Assembly: GCF_020524345.1 (NCBI RefSeq)
Contig: NZ_JAIVLH010000011.1
Coordinates: forward strand, 62,001 to 126,000
Direction: 5' to 3'
Source: Metabacillus niabensis
GTDB taxonomy: Bacteria; Bacillota; Bacilli; Bacillales; Bacillaceae
DNA length: 64,000 bases
A model generated the notes under the pieces. That model had not been told where the DNA came from. It did not search any database and saw nothing but the letters and a program-made list of their open reading frames with translations. Shown here one piece after another: positions 46,152 through 55,637 of this stretch; position 1 is the first letter of the stretch, and every line of letters begins with the position of its first letter. The position numbers and the translations under genes were made by a program.

Positions 46152-47636
46152 TCAGGAAATACTTCTTCTTAACGACCATTTATCAAGTTTGAGAAGTTCG
46201 ACTTCTCCATCTGAAAAAAATTCAATTCCTGTCGATTGTTCACCAGGATAAATTCTTGCCGTCATTACTTTCTCACCATTTTGGATAAAGACCTCTACTG
46301 ATGATTTATCCAAAAACAATGTAAGCTGTAATGTTCCCTTATTTAGTTCAACTGGTGCTTTTCGTTCACCACCAGGTCCCTTTCCAGAATGATCACGATT
46401 AAGAGTCAGTTTTTGATTTTGACAATCAAACGTTAACATTGTTTTTTCGGTACGTGCTGTATCCATACGAAGATTGATCCCGAATTGTGATGCTTGCTTC
46501 ATATCAAGTAATATATTCAACTCTAAGCAATCACCATCAACACCTTCAAAATTTCTGCTTCCATCCATTAACACGTTAGAATATGAAACCTGATTAAAAC
46601 GCAGAGCTTCCAATTCCGGAGCAGGAACACATTTCACCCGATGCTCTTCAATAGACATGATACGAGGGATCGTAATAGCTCCTGCCCAATCATACTCTTG
46701 TTCAGACATCTCACTTTCCCACATCGCCATCCAACCTACTAAAATCCTTCTTCCAAGATGATCTACAGTTGTCTGTGGTGCATAAAAATCAAACCCATAG
46801 TCCAAGATCTGAAACTGATCAAATTGGAACTTACCCTGTTTTAAGTCCAATTTCCCCAACACATAAACCGATTGATGCAAATTGTGATATAAATCCCCCT
46901 CAGGTTTCACTCCCTGTGGTGACATAACCAACACATCCTGCCCATATAGAGAAAATAAATCAGGACACTCCCACATGTAGCCCGTATTTCCAGTTCCTCT
47001 TGCCATCACATTAACAAATTCCCATTTTAATAAATCTGGTGAACGATAAAGCAATACCTGCCCAATTCGCTCCTTTGTTTGTGAACCTAATACACAGTAG
47101 TAATAGTCTCCTTCTTTCCAAACCTTAGGATCTCTAAAATGAAATGGATGTATATCACCAGAAGGTGCTGCTTCTATCACAGGATTTTCCGCTATTTTTT
47201 CAAAATGAATACCATCATCACTAACAGCCAAACATTGGACTTGTTTCAAATCCTTGTCCTGGTCAGGGCCTGTCCACCTATTACCTGTATAAAACAAATA
47301 CAATTTTTCATCTTTTTCAATCGCACTCCCTGAAAAACACCCATCAATATCATACGGCTCACTTGGAGCTAAAGCGATCAGGAGGTGTTCCCAATGAACC
47401 AAATCTTTGCTTTTAACATGTCCCCAGTACATCGGACCCCATTTAGGTGAATATGGGTGATGCTGATAAAACAAATGGTACTCCCCATTAAACATTGAAA
47501 ATCCATTTGGATCATTCATCCAGTTTGCTTGCGGCATCACATGATATTGCAAACTCCACTCATGATCAGACACACTTTTCTCATACTTGTTCAGTTCTTC
47601 ATGAGCTTTCTCTATCATTTCTTGGTGCTTTTTCAT
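46152..47636 (-). CDS. GH32 sucrose(-6-phosphate) hydrolase
   Basis: 494 residues, cytoplasmic. GH32 motifs: WMNDPNG with the nucleophile Asp (~40), FRDPKVW (transition-state Asp) and MWECPDLF (acid/base Glu), then a C-terminal beta-sandwich (LFLDKSSVEVFIQNGE). It splits sucrose or sucrose 6-phosphate to glucose (6-phosphate) and fructose. The flanking importer is ABC type rather than PTS, so unphosphorylated sucrose or short fructo-oligosaccharides is the more likely substrate. The fructokinase at 5131-6108 could use the fructose. Confidence 0.9.
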   Translation of the reverse strand: MKKHQEMIEKAHEELNKYEKSVSDHEWSLQYHVMPQANWMNDPNGFSMFNGEYHLFYQHHPYSPKWGPMYWGHVKSKDLVHWEHLLIALAPSEPYDIDGCFSGSAIEKDEKLYLFYTGNRWTGPDQDKDLKQVQCLAVSDDGIHFEKIAENPVIEAAPSGDIHPFHFRDPKVWKEGDYYYCVLGSQTKERIGQVLLYRSPDLLKWEFVNVMARGTGNTGYMWECPDLFSLYGQDVLVMSPQGVKPEGDLYHNLHQSVYVLGKLDLKQGKFQFDQFQILDYGFDFYAPQTTVDHLGRRILVGWMAMWESEMSEQEYDWAGAITIPRIMSIEEHRVKCVPAPELEALRFNQVSYSNVLMDGSRNFEGVDGDCLELNILLDMKQASQFGINLRMDTARTEKTMLTFDCQNQKLTLNRDHSGKGPGGERKAPVELNKGTLQLTLFLDKSSVEVFIQNGEKVMTARIYPGEQSTGIEFFSDGEVELLKLDKWSLRRSIS

Positions 47637-47668
47637 AATTCACACTCTCCCATCGATATGACCTTTTA

Positions 47669-48355
47669 CTATAATGCTTGCTTGACCTTCAAATAGAAAC
47701 TAAAGAAGGAAGAAAAAGAGATAAATGCAATGAGAGACATCGAAAAGAAAGGAATGAATGGAGGCACCTTCACTAAACTTGTATATCCAATTAACAAACT
47801 ACTCAATACAATAATAATCGTTAAAATAGGCCTTCCTACAGTTAAAATAAGGGCATTTTTCAATGTACCTAGTACAGTCATATTATAGTGGGCATTCACA
47901 GAAAAAAAGTTAATCGTTACAACAAACAACATAATTCCCATCAAAAGAAATACCATGAGCAGAATGACATTTTTTCGACTGAAATAATAATAATCGACCA
48001 ACCATATCATCCAGAGTAAAGACATGATACATCCTGCCGCAAAGCTTTTCTTATAATTCTCTTTATAAAATCTTATAAAACCACTAAATAAGGGAGATTG
48101 ATCTTCTTTCATGACCAGCCACTCTCTAACGGAAGAAAAAAGGGCAGCTGTTGAAGGGAATAACATAATCGGAGCGAGTATAAATAGAAGCAAATATAAG
48201 ACTAGAACAACACCCATATCTTCTGCAAATAGTAGAATAAAGCTAATAATCATGATTGGGAGATTACTTAGAAACCATAAAATATTAATCATTCCCAGCC
48301 TCATAATCCATACACTAAGATAATGAAGACCACCCACAAATCCTGATTCTCTCAA
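47669..48355 (-). CDS. DUF624 (YesL-like) membrane protein
   Basis: 228 residues, five to six membrane helices (WIMRLGMINILWFLSNLPIMII, VVLVLYLLLFILAPIMLFPSTAALFS, a conserved LVMKEDQSPLFSGFIRFYKENYKKSF loop). DUF624 proteins often sit in sugar ABC-transporter operons such as yes/lpl; their function is unknown. The TTG at 48355 is preferred, because GGAGGT lies 7 nt upstream; a longer start would run through that site. Between the MalG-type permease and the GH32 gene. Confidence 0.82.
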   Translation of the reverse strand: MRESGFVGGLHYLSVWIMRLGMINILWFLSNLPIMIISFILLFAEDMGVVLVLYLLLFILAPIMLFPSTAALFSSVREWLVMKEDQSPLFSGFIRFYKENYKKSFAAGCIMSLLWMIWLVDYYYFSRKNVILLMVFLLMGIMLFVVTINFFSVNAHYNMTVLGTLKNALILTVGRPILTIIIVLSSLLIGYTSLVKVPPFIPFFSMSLIAFISFSSFFSFYLKVKQAL

Positions 48356-48460
48356 TTCATTCACCTCCAAGAAAAGATATACAGGTCTACAAACTCCAAG
48401 TACCATCTTTAGCACATAAAGGATGTAAACCATGTAATCAACTAAAACATCAGTTCCTCA

Positions 48461-49279
48461 CTACTTAACGGCCCCTTCTGCCACACCTTTAATAATTTGC
48501 TTTTGCGCAAAGAAGTAACCAATAATAACCGGAATAATCGCCAATGTTAAACCAGCTAAAGCCAAATGCCATTGTTTTGTATACTGCCCAAAGAAAAAGA
48601 ACATCTTTAAAGGAATCGTGGCACTTGATTCACCTAAAATTAACGATGGTAATAAGTAGTCATTCCAAATCCAAATGACATTAAGGATTGCAACAGTAAC
48701 TGAGATTGGTTTTAACAATGGGAAAATGATAAACCAAAAAACTTGAAACTTATTTGCTCCATCCACGATAGCCGCTTCATCAAGAGATTTTGAGATCCCT
48801 GTCATTGCTCCGTGGTATAGGAAAATTGATAAACTGCACCCAAAGCCCAAATACATAAAGATAAGGCCAGCTTGATTTAACATATTCGCACTACCGAATA
48901 ATGAAACAAGCGGGATCATGACAGATTGGAACGGAATAAGCATCGCAGCAACAAACACTAATAGCAGGGCTGAACTAAGCTTACTTTTATTACGGGCTAA
49001 AGCATATCCTGCCATTGAAGAGAAAATGACAATTACAGCGATACTACAAACCGAAATGATCAAAGAGTTCACAAGTGAATTAACAAAATCCAAATCATCA
49101 AATGCACGAACAAAGTTTTCTGTTGCTAATGCTTCAGGGAAACTAAGAACACTCATAAAGATTTCTTTCTTCGTTTTAAAGGCATTAACAAGCATTAAGT
49201 AAAACGGTGAGAGCCATAGTAGTCCGAGCAAGAGACCAAATATTTCAATTAAAAATAAATTACGTTTACTGCTCTTCAT
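48461..49279 (-). CDS. Sugar ABC permease, MalG type
   Basis: 272 residues, six membrane helices. EAA loop SLDEAAIVDGANKFQVFWFIIFPLLKP and the C-terminal GAVKGVAEG-like tail mark the CUT1 MalG family. The start overlaps the MalF-type stop by one base (TAATG). It forms the channel with the upstream permease. No ATPase gene is present; a shared MsmX-type ATPase elsewhere is expected. Confidence 0.92.
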   Translation of the reverse strand: MKSSKRNLFLIEIFGLLLGLLWLSPFYLMLVNAFKTKKEIFMSVLSFPEALATENFVRAFDDLDFVNSLVNSLIISVCSIAVIVIFSSMAGYALARNKSKLSSALLLVFVAAMLIPFQSVMIPLVSLFGSANMLNQAGLIFMYLGFGCSLSIFLYHGAMTGISKSLDEAAIVDGANKFQVFWFIIFPLLKPISVTVAILNVIWIWNDYLLPSLILGESSATIPLKMFFFFGQYTKQWHLALAGLTLAIIPVIIGYFFAQKQIIKGVAEGAVK

Positions 49280-50139
49280 TATATGTCAACCTCCCGTTTC
49301 TTGTTGTAATAAACCTGTGTAATAGCAATTAATGCAACAATAATAAAGAACACAACAGCCTTTGCTTGACCTAAAGCCATCTCATTACTAGTAAAAGCCG
49401 TCTTTACGATATCCATCGCTACCATTTGTGTCGAATCAAACGGACCACCATTTGTTAATGATAAGTTCTGATCATAAATCTTAAATGAGTTTGATAATGT
49501 TAAAAACATACTAACCGTAAAAGCTGGTGCAACAAGCGGGAACGTGATGTTTTTAAATCGTTGGAAACTGTTCGCTCCATCAATTTGCGCCGCTTCAATT
49601 AAGTCATGTGGAATACTTTCTAAATAGGCGATATAAATTATCATGATATAACCGGCCATTTGCCAGCATGTTAAAATAACTAATCCCCAGAAACCTGTAT
49701 TTGTTGTAGACAGCCATCCACTTAAAGCTTCAATTCCAAGGACTTTCCCAATGTCATCAAACACACTAATGAAAATAAACTGCCAAATAAATCCAAGAAT
49801 TAACCCGCCGATTAAGTTAGGCATAAAGAACACTGTACGTAAAAAATTATTCGATTTTATATTTCTCGTAACTAATATCGCTAAACCTAAACCTAATGCA
49901 TTTAACAATATAACGGTTACAACTGAAAACTTTATAGTAAACCATAAGGCTGACCGAAAACTATCGTCCTGGAATACTCTCATGTAATTTTCAAATCCTA
50001 AAAACTGAGATGCACTTAGTCCATTCCAGTCTGTAAAAGAATAGTAAATTCCAATGATTAATGGCACAATGACAACCAGCCCTAAACCTAGTAATACCGG
50101 TGACAAAAATAACCAAAATGATAAATCTCGATTTCGCAT
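49279..50139 (-). CDS. Sugar ABC permease, MalF type
   Basis: 286 residues, six membrane helices, CUT1 family. EAA loop DLIEAAQIDGANSFQRFKNITFPLVAP. RBS GGAGGG precedes the ATG. With the GH32 enzyme, DUF624 protein and LacI genes it forms a probable sucrose or fructo-oligosaccharide importer. Confidence 0.92.
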   Translation of the reverse strand: MRNRDLSFWLFLSPVLLGLGLVVIVPLIIGIYYSFTDWNGLSASQFLGFENYMRVFQDDSFRSALWFTIKFSVVTVILLNALGLGLAILVTRNIKSNNFLRTVFFMPNLIGGLILGFIWQFIFISVFDDIGKVLGIEALSGWLSTTNTGFWGLVILTCWQMAGYIMIIYIAYLESIPHDLIEAAQIDGANSFQRFKNITFPLVAPAFTVSMFLTLSNSFKIYDQNLSLTNGGPFDSTQMVAMDIVKTAFTSNEMALGQAKAVVFFIIVALIAITQVYYNKKREVDI

Positions 50140-50245
50140 GCTAATCCCTCCAAAATTGTTTCTACATAAGACTTCACTACAACAAGATAGCTTCTCAGGG
50201 ATTTTTAAAACCTAAATAATAAACGGGTATCTAGTATTGAAATAA

Positions 50246-50277
50246 CAGCTAACAAAGCTTTCACACTTTGCTAGCTG
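50246..50277 (-). other. Intercistronic hairpin after the binding-protein gene
   Basis: 12-nt arms (50246-50257 with 50266-50277) with a single A-C mismatch, 14 bases after the binding-protein stop and 107 bases before the permease start; similar in position to the ganS-ganP hairpin. Confidence 0.6.
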
Positions 50278-50290
50278 CTTTTAGCTTTTA

Positions 50291-51586
50291 TTATTTTCGT
50301 TTTTCTTCCCATTTCTTAATTGAATTCGCTTCAAGTTCTTCCCAAGTCATTTCATCACTAAGGTATTTTTGCATGTTAGCTCCAAGATCATCTCCCCAAG
50401 CACTAGGATAGCCTAGGAACACCCATCCAATTGTTTTTCCTGCTGATGCATACTCATAAATCTCTTTTGAAATAGGATCTGAAATTTTTGATGTATCATA
50501 TCCTTCATATGCAGGGATAAATTTAAAGTCGTTCAATACTGCTTCTTTACCAGTGTCAGAAGTGTACAACCAATCTAAGAAATCTTTAGAAGCTTGTACC
50601 GTTTTTTCATCACTGTTGCTATTTACAGCCCAATAGTTAGGAATACCTACTGGAAGGCTGCCTTCAAATCCTTCAACCGGGATTGGTAGGATGCCGACAT
50701 TGTTCTCGGCAAATTCAGAATCCATTTCGTAAACTGATGGGTAGATCCAGTTTCCTTGTTGAATGATTGCCACTTGCTCTAAAGAGAAGTACTCTTCAAC
50801 TTGTTGTGAATAATCAAGACTTAATGAAGGCTGAACTGAGTATTTGTTCTGTAAATCAAGCATTCTTTGCATTTCAGAGCCTTTTTCAAACCCTACTGTT
50901 TCAGCATTGAAAGCTTCTAAAACGTCATGATTAAATTCTGGAGCGAAGTATACATTTGCAAGGTGGTTACCGACAACCCACTTTTCTTTAGCTGGTAATG
51001 CAAATACAGCTTCAATACCTAAATCCTTTTTTTTGCTATCTAATGTTTTTACAGCTTTTTCTAAATCATCATATGTTAAAATTTCTTCCGGATTAATTCC
51101 CGCTTTTTCAAACATTGCTTTGTTATAGATAAGACCATAACCCTCTTGGTTAAATGGTAATCCTAATACTTTCTCACCTTCAGTAACTGCAGTTAATGTA
51201 CCTTCAAGAGCTGCTTCAGCAGATTTTGTATCTGATAAATCCGTTAGATACTCTTTAAATTGATCTGCCTCAGAAGGACCGGCTATACTGAAGATTTCTG
51301 GTTCTTCACCTGATGAGAACTGAGATTTTAATGAACTAATATAATCTGTTCCACCACCAACACTTGTGATGTTAATGTTCACGCCAGGATTTTCTTCTTC
51401 ATACTTCTCTGCTAATGCATTGAATTGATCATTAAACTCAACTTTTCCTTGGAAAATATCAATTGTGATTTGATCCTCTGAAGCTGCACCGTTACCAGCA
51501 TCTCCACCAGAGCCACAACCAGCCAAAAGTAGTCCAGATACCGCTAAAGTTGAAACTAATTTAGAATATAATTTTTTACTCTTCAT
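50291..51586 (-). CDS. Sugar-binding lipoprotein of the sucrose-type ABC importer
   Basis: 431 residues. Lipobox LLAGCGSG (Cys ~24), then a family 1 solute-binding fold: ITIDIFQGKVEFNDQFNALAEKYEEENPGVNINI, QEGYGLIYNKAMFEKAGI, VAIIQQGNWIYPSVYE. ATG at 51586 is preferred, 8 nt after AGGAG. First gene of the operon. A LacI-type operator/cre-like site lies 35 bases upstream (51621-51632), and a damaged LacI gene is divergent. Confidence 0.92.
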   Translation of the reverse strand: MKSKKLYSKLVSTLAVSGLLLAGCGSGGDAGNGAASEDQITIDIFQGKVEFNDQFNALAEKYEEENPGVNINITSVGGGTDYISSLKSQFSSGEEPEIFSIAGPSEADQFKEYLTDLSDTKSAEAALEGTLTAVTEGEKVLGLPFNQEGYGLIYNKAMFEKAGINPEEILTYDDLEKAVKTLDSKKKDLGIEAVFALPAKEKWVVGNHLANVYFAPEFNHDVLEAFNAETVGFEKGSEMQRMLDLQNKYSVQPSLSLDYSQQVEEYFSLEQVAIIQQGNWIYPSVYEMDSEFAENNVGILPIPVEGFEGSLPVGIPNYWAVNSNSDEKTVQASKDFLDWLYTSDTGKEAVLNDFKFIPAYEGYDTSKISDPISKEIYEYASAGKTIGWVFLGYPSAWGDDLGANMQKYLSDEMTWEELEANSIKKWEEKRK

Positions 51587-51620
51587 CCTGTTCACTCCTA
51601 TTAAGTAATTAAAATTCGAC

Positions 51621-51632
51621 GCAAACGCTTGC
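51621..51632. promoter_or_regulatory. LacI/CcpA-type operator upstream of the sucrose-type operon
   Basis: GCAAACGCTTGC (minus strand GCAAGCGTTTGC) with flanking symmetry, close to the binding-protein ribosome site. It fits either a CcpA cre or the operator of the LacI regulator at 45088-46119. Confidence 0.55.
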
Positions 51633-52609
51633 CTAAACTGAAAGGATTATTTTCTATAGTGATAAGATGTGACATTCACCATATTTATATACATCTGACT
51701 TTCATTAAACTAATTTTCTATCAGTCTAAGAAAGCGTTTAATGTAACCGCTTATATAAATCAAATAGCTCGAGCACTATTAAAAAATCAATCTTATTTAA
51801 TCGGCGTCATTGTGCCAGATCTAAGTCATCCATTATTTTCAGAATTAATTAATTGGATTGAGGCGTACGCCAATGAAAGAAATTACAAAATTCTTGTTTG
51901 CAACTCTCTACAAGATTCAGATAAAGAAGCAAATTATATTAGTATGCTAAGACAAAACAGGGTTGATGGCATTATTATGTGCAGTCATTCTCTAGAAATT
52001 GAATCTTATTTGAAAGTATCTATGCCAATCGTCTCCTTTGATCGCATTATTTCATCTTCCATTTCCTATGTTGCAGGTGATAATTATAAAGGTGGAGAAA
52101 TTGCAACAAAACATTTAATTGAAAACGGATGCAGAAACCTGCTTCATATTTCAGGCCCTCTGAAATATGACTTGTTGCCAAATAGAAGAAGCGATGCTTT
52201 TCAATTGACATGCTTGAAAAACAATGTCCATTTCACCATTATTGAAGGCGCACACATTAAAGCTGCATTTCAAGATAATTGGGATTTTTTCGAACAAGTA
52301 ATTTCCCCACAGTTAGGAAATTATGATGGTGTTTTTTGCAGTAACGATATCATGGCATATACCCTCTATGTATACGCCACAAGAAAGGGCATAAAAGTAC
52401 CTGAACAACTAAAGATTATAGGCTGCTACGATTATCATAGTTTTACACGTCTAATGCAGCATCCCAAACTAACAACAGTTAGGCAGCCTTTAGATCGCAT
52501 CGGCAAAGCCCTTTGTTCTGCACTAATCGATCAGATCGAAAATGAAAGCCCAGATTTTGCAAATAATACTGTTATTGATGTTGAATTGATTCGCGGCGAT
52601 ACAACTTAA
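51629..52609 (+). pseudogene. LacI-family regulator that has lost its DNA-binding domain
   Basis: The frame matches LacI proteins only from about 51725 (KKAFNVTAYINQIARALL, which corresponds to the hinge) through a complete sugar-binding core: VIVPDLSHPLFSELINWIEAYA, RVDGIIMCSH, GGEIATKHLIENGCRNLLHISG, YDGVFCSNDIMAYTLYVYATRKG, TTVRQPLDRIGK. The first ~32 codons do not resemble an HTH, and no HTH remnant was found in other frames upstream; the sequence there is the promoter region of the divergent operon. No convincing ribosome site. Probably a deletion-truncated former regulator of the operon, replaced by the intact LacI gene at 45088-46119. A DNA-binding-free function is conceivable. Confidence 0.7.
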
Positions 52610-52743
52610 CTTACTGGAGGTTGACATAATCGGTCGGCCTTTTTTGATTTAATCTCCATTTCCCTTCTGAACCCATGTAATAACTCTCCTATCTCCTTCA
52701 TATATTGAACTGTTTAAGTAGTCAACAAAGGAGTGAAATCATC

Positions 52744-52962
52744 ATGAATCAACAAACCCCATCTTTTGTTAGTCACATCGATCCATATGTGTATCAAACT
52801 CTTCAAGGTATCACAGGTGCTTTCGTTGTAGTTCAAACAATCCGCGGCTCAGTTTCCGGTAAGCTTAAAACGGTTATGCCTGATCACATTGTTGTCGAAT
52901 CCGGTGGTTCTCCTTTCTATATTCGTACTCAACAAATTATCTGGGTTATTCCAAAAGGGTAA
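52744..52962 (+). CDS. DUF2642 (YuzF-like) small protein
   Basis: 72 residues. FVVVQTIRGSVSGKLKTVMPDHIVVESGGSPFYIRTQQIIWVIPK is an Sm-like DUF2642 beta-barrel found in small Bacillus spore-coat-related proteins. RBS AAAGGAG 10 nt before the ATG at 52744. It is followed after 12 bases by the manganese catalase gene, so the two form an operon, possibly spore-associated. Confidence 0.8.
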   Translation: MNQQTPSFVSHIDPYVYQTLQGITGAFVVVQTIRGSVSGKLKTVMPDHIVVESGGSPFYIRTQQIIWVIPKG

Positions 52963-52974
52963 AGGAGGAGTACG

Positions 52975-53871
52975 ATGTTTAAACGCGAAAACAAAATGCT
53001 GATTGCCCTGCCTGTCCCGGAACACGGAGATCCTAACGCAGCTGCTGCCGTACAGGAGCTGTTGGGTGGAAAATTCGGTGAGATGTCCACACTTAACAAC
53101 TATATGTATCAATCATTTAACTTTCGGAGAAAAGATAAGCTAAAACCATTTTATGATCTGGTTGCTAGTATTACAGCGGAAGAATTTGGTCATGTTGAAC
53201 TTGTTTCCAACACAATCAATCTTTTATCAAAAGGTAACACCTTTTATACAGGAAACCCTGATGTCACTCCTTTACGAGAAGGAAAAGACAGCCGAAATAC
53301 TCTTCACTTTATCGCTACAGCTCAAACCGCCTTAGCAGCTGATTCAATGGGACGTCCATGGAATGGTGACAATGTATTTAGTAGCGGAAATCTTGTACTA
53401 GACTTACTTCATAACTTCTTCCTTGAAGTTGGTGCACGAACTCATAAAATGCGAGTCTATGAAATGACTGAGCATGAAACAGCCAGAGAAATGATCGGTT
53501 ATTTGCTGGTTCGCGGCGGTACACATGTTTTAGCCTATGCCAAAGCACTGGAAATCGCAACTGGCGTAGATGTCAAAAAAATGGTCCCTATCCCTGATCT
53601 ATCTAACCGAAAATTTGATCATGCCCGCAAGTTTGAAGATCAAGGACTAGGTAACATCCTTTATACATGGAATGATGTAGGGGATTATGCTGATATAAGA
53701 CAAATTTGGAAAGGGACGAATCCTGAAAGCGGAGATCGGCTGACTGTAAAAGAGGGAGCTCCAAAAGGGGCACCAATTCCGAACTTAGAAGAATTACCTG
53801 AGGAATTTGCACCTGGAATTGACCGGGATGATTACGAAAAAATCGCGAAACGACTAATGGAAAATCTTTAG
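52975..53871 (+). CDS. Manganese catalase (non-haem)
   Basis: 298 residues, full length for the YdbD/YjqC group. Ferritin-like four-helix fold with di-Mn ligands Glu in FGEMSTLNNYMYQSFNF, Glu-x2-His in TAEEFGHVELV, Glu in FFLEVGARTHKMRVYEM and His in RGGTHVLAYAKAL. It dismutates hydrogen peroxide to water and oxygen; Bacillus members are often in the spore coat. RBS AAAGGAGG. Co-transcribed with the DUF2642 gene. Confidence 0.93.
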   Translation: MFKRENKMLIALPVPEHGDPNAAAAVQELLGGKFGEMSTLNNYMYQSFNFRRKDKLKPFYDLVASITAEEFGHVELVSNTINLLSKGNTFYTGNPDVTPLREGKDSRNTLHFIATAQTALAADSMGRPWNGDNVFSSGNLVLDLLHNFFLEVGARTHKMRVYEMTEHETAREMIGYLLVRGGTHVLAYAKALEIATGVDVKKMVPIPDLSNRKFDHARKFEDQGLGNILYTWNDVGDYADIRQIWKGTNPESGDRLTVKEGAPKGAPIPNLEELPEEFAPGIDRDDYEKIAKRLMENL

Positions 53872-54007
53872 GTTGAGCTTTTATTTACTATTTTTCTAAT
53901 TTATTTTCTATTATTTGAATTTATATACTGTTCCGTCTCATTTATTTTCGATTTTCCAGATTTATTCACTATTCGGGAATTTTCGACAAAATTTGATGCA
54001 AATAAAA

Positions 54008-54026
54008 GAGGGAGAAATCCTCCCTC
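54008..54026. terminator. Terminator between the catalase and rlmD-type genes
   Basis: Stem GAGGGAG/CTCCCTC (54008-54014 with 54020-54026) with 5-nt loop and flanking AAAA/CTCTT; usable by both converging genes. The preceding 53872-54000 is AT-rich with repeated TTTATTTTC-like tracts and no gene. Confidence 0.75.
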
Positions 54027-54042
54027 CTCTTATCTCTATAAA

Positions 54043-55404
54043 TTATTGAAGTTCCAATAATGCTACACACTCCACATGAACAGTATGTGGAAATAGATCA
54101 ACCGGCTGTACCATTTTTAGTTGATAACCGAATGGTTCAAGCTCTTTAATGTCTGTAGCAAATGTATCTGGATTACATGATACATAAACAATTCGCTCCG
54201 GTTTTGAACGTCCAATTCTTCTCATCACTTTACCACCGGCACCTGAACGAGGCGGATCGAGTAGAAGAAGTTCCGGGTGACCAAAGCTCTCTAATACTTG
54301 GTCAATTCCTTTTCGTGCATCCTTCGCTAAAAACTCCGTATTTGAAATCCCATTGTCTTCTGCGTTTCGTTTAGCTGACTCAATCGACGTTTCTACTATT
54401 TCTATTCCTGCAAGCTTCCCTACTTTACTAGCAAACGGAAGGGAGAATGTTCCAACCCCACAGAATAAATCGATCATTCTTTCTGTTTTCTGCGGTTTTC
54501 CCATTTCTATAGCTAGGTCAACTAATTTTTGTGCTTGAGTAGGGTTTGTTTGGAAAAATGTATCAAACCAAAGACGGAATTTGTATCCATCCATTTCATC
54601 ATGAATAAAATCGCGGCCAGCTAAGATATGACTTTTCTCCGCTTGCGTTCGATCAGCCCAATTTGTATTTTCAAGCCATAATAAGCTTTTAACTTGCGGA
54701 AACTTCTGTTCAATACGTTCTGCCAAGTCACGAACAGCTTCTTGATGTTCCAGCGGTGATTCTGTTGCAAAAACAGCCAGCATGATTTCACCTGTTGCAA
54801 AAGATTGTCTCACCATCAAGTGACGAAGCAAACCTTCATGTAGGTCCTTATTATACCCCTTCAATTGATGAACTTTCACCCATTCTGCCACTTCCATTGC
54901 CGCTTCTACCATTTCTTTTCCTGCAATTAAACAAGTTTCAAGGGAAATGATTTTACGGAAGTTGCCTTGCTCATGTAGACCTAGAGCACCTTCAGGAGAA
55001 AATGTAAACTCCATTTTATTACGATAGCGCCAAGGCTCGTCCATTCCTATTGTCTCGTTCACTAGTTTTGGATCAAACCCTTGAGCCTGGATCGCATGCT
55101 GAACATGTTTCGTTTTCTCGTTTAGTTGAGCCGGATAGCTCCAATGCTGCCATACACATCCTCCACATTTATCAAAATGTGGACACAGTGGTGCTGTTCG
55201 ATCCTCGTGCGCCACCACAATTTCATCAGGCATTGCCTTTCTTCTTTTTCTTTCAGGCTGGTCAACCGTCACGCGCACTTTCTCTCCCGGAAGTGTCATT
55301 GGTATGGTCAGCTTTAGTTTCTTCGGATTTCCCAATTCATTTTTTCGCCAAACCTCTGCTCGTCCTGAACCCTTTTCATCTAAATGGCTAATTTCAGCCA
55401 CCAT
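54043..55404 (-). CDS. rlmD: 23S rRNA uracil-C5-methyltransferase (RlmD/TrmA family)
   Basis: 453 residues. N-terminal TRAM domain, [4Fe-4S] cysteines CPHFDKCGGC (~75-84) with a fourth in LETCLIAG, SAM-binding DLFCGVGTFSLPFA, LLLDPPRSGAG and the catalytic Cys in YVSCNPDTF. It methylates U to m5U in 23S rRNA (U747/U1939 class). ATG at 55404 is preferred over the TTG, since AAAGGAG lies just upstream. Bacillus typically has two such paralogues, and this one is closer to the YfjO type; the exact uridine is not known. Confidence 0.9.
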   Translation of the reverse strand: MVAEISHLDEKGSGRAEVWRKNELGNPKKLKLTIPMTLPGEKVRVTVDQPERKRRKAMPDEIVVAHEDRTAPLCPHFDKCGGCVWQHWSYPAQLNEKTKHVQHAIQAQGFDPKLVNETIGMDEPWRYRNKMEFTFSPEGALGLHEQGNFRKIISLETCLIAGKEMVEAAMEVAEWVKVHQLKGYNKDLHEGLLRHLMVRQSFATGEIMLAVFATESPLEHQEAVRDLAERIEQKFPQVKSLLWLENTNWADRTQAEKSHILAGRDFIHDEMDGYKFRLWFDTFFQTNPTQAQKLVDLAIEMGKPQKTERMIDLFCGVGTFSLPFASKVGKLAGIEIVETSIESAKRNAEDNGISNTEFLAKDARKGIDQVLESFGHPELLLLDPPRSGAGGKVMRRIGRSKPERIVYVSCNPDTFATDIKELEPFGYQLKMVQPVDLFPHTVHVECVALLELQ

Positions 55405-55573
55405 CATTTCTCCTTTAATTATGGTCAATTGTGTTCCTCCTTCTCACTATTAATCTATAAAAACGACTACAAATGAGTCTTTTATCTTCAAAACACATAC
55501 TAAACTAGTATAAAGGACTATAAACAATTATGGAATCTATTCGTACCTGGAATGAATTAACAGTTTCCAGCAC

Positions 55574-55609
55574 AAAAATGCCCCCTCTACACGAGAGGGC
55601 AGCATTTTT
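55574..55609 (-). terminator. Terminator after selO
   Basis: AAAATGC-CCCTCT pairs with GAGAGGG-GCATTTT with a small bulge and a 4-nt loop, and a U-rich end; 29 bases past the selO stop. Confidence 0.75.
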
Positions 55610-55637
55610 ATTGGGTATTAACATTCTATATCGTATA

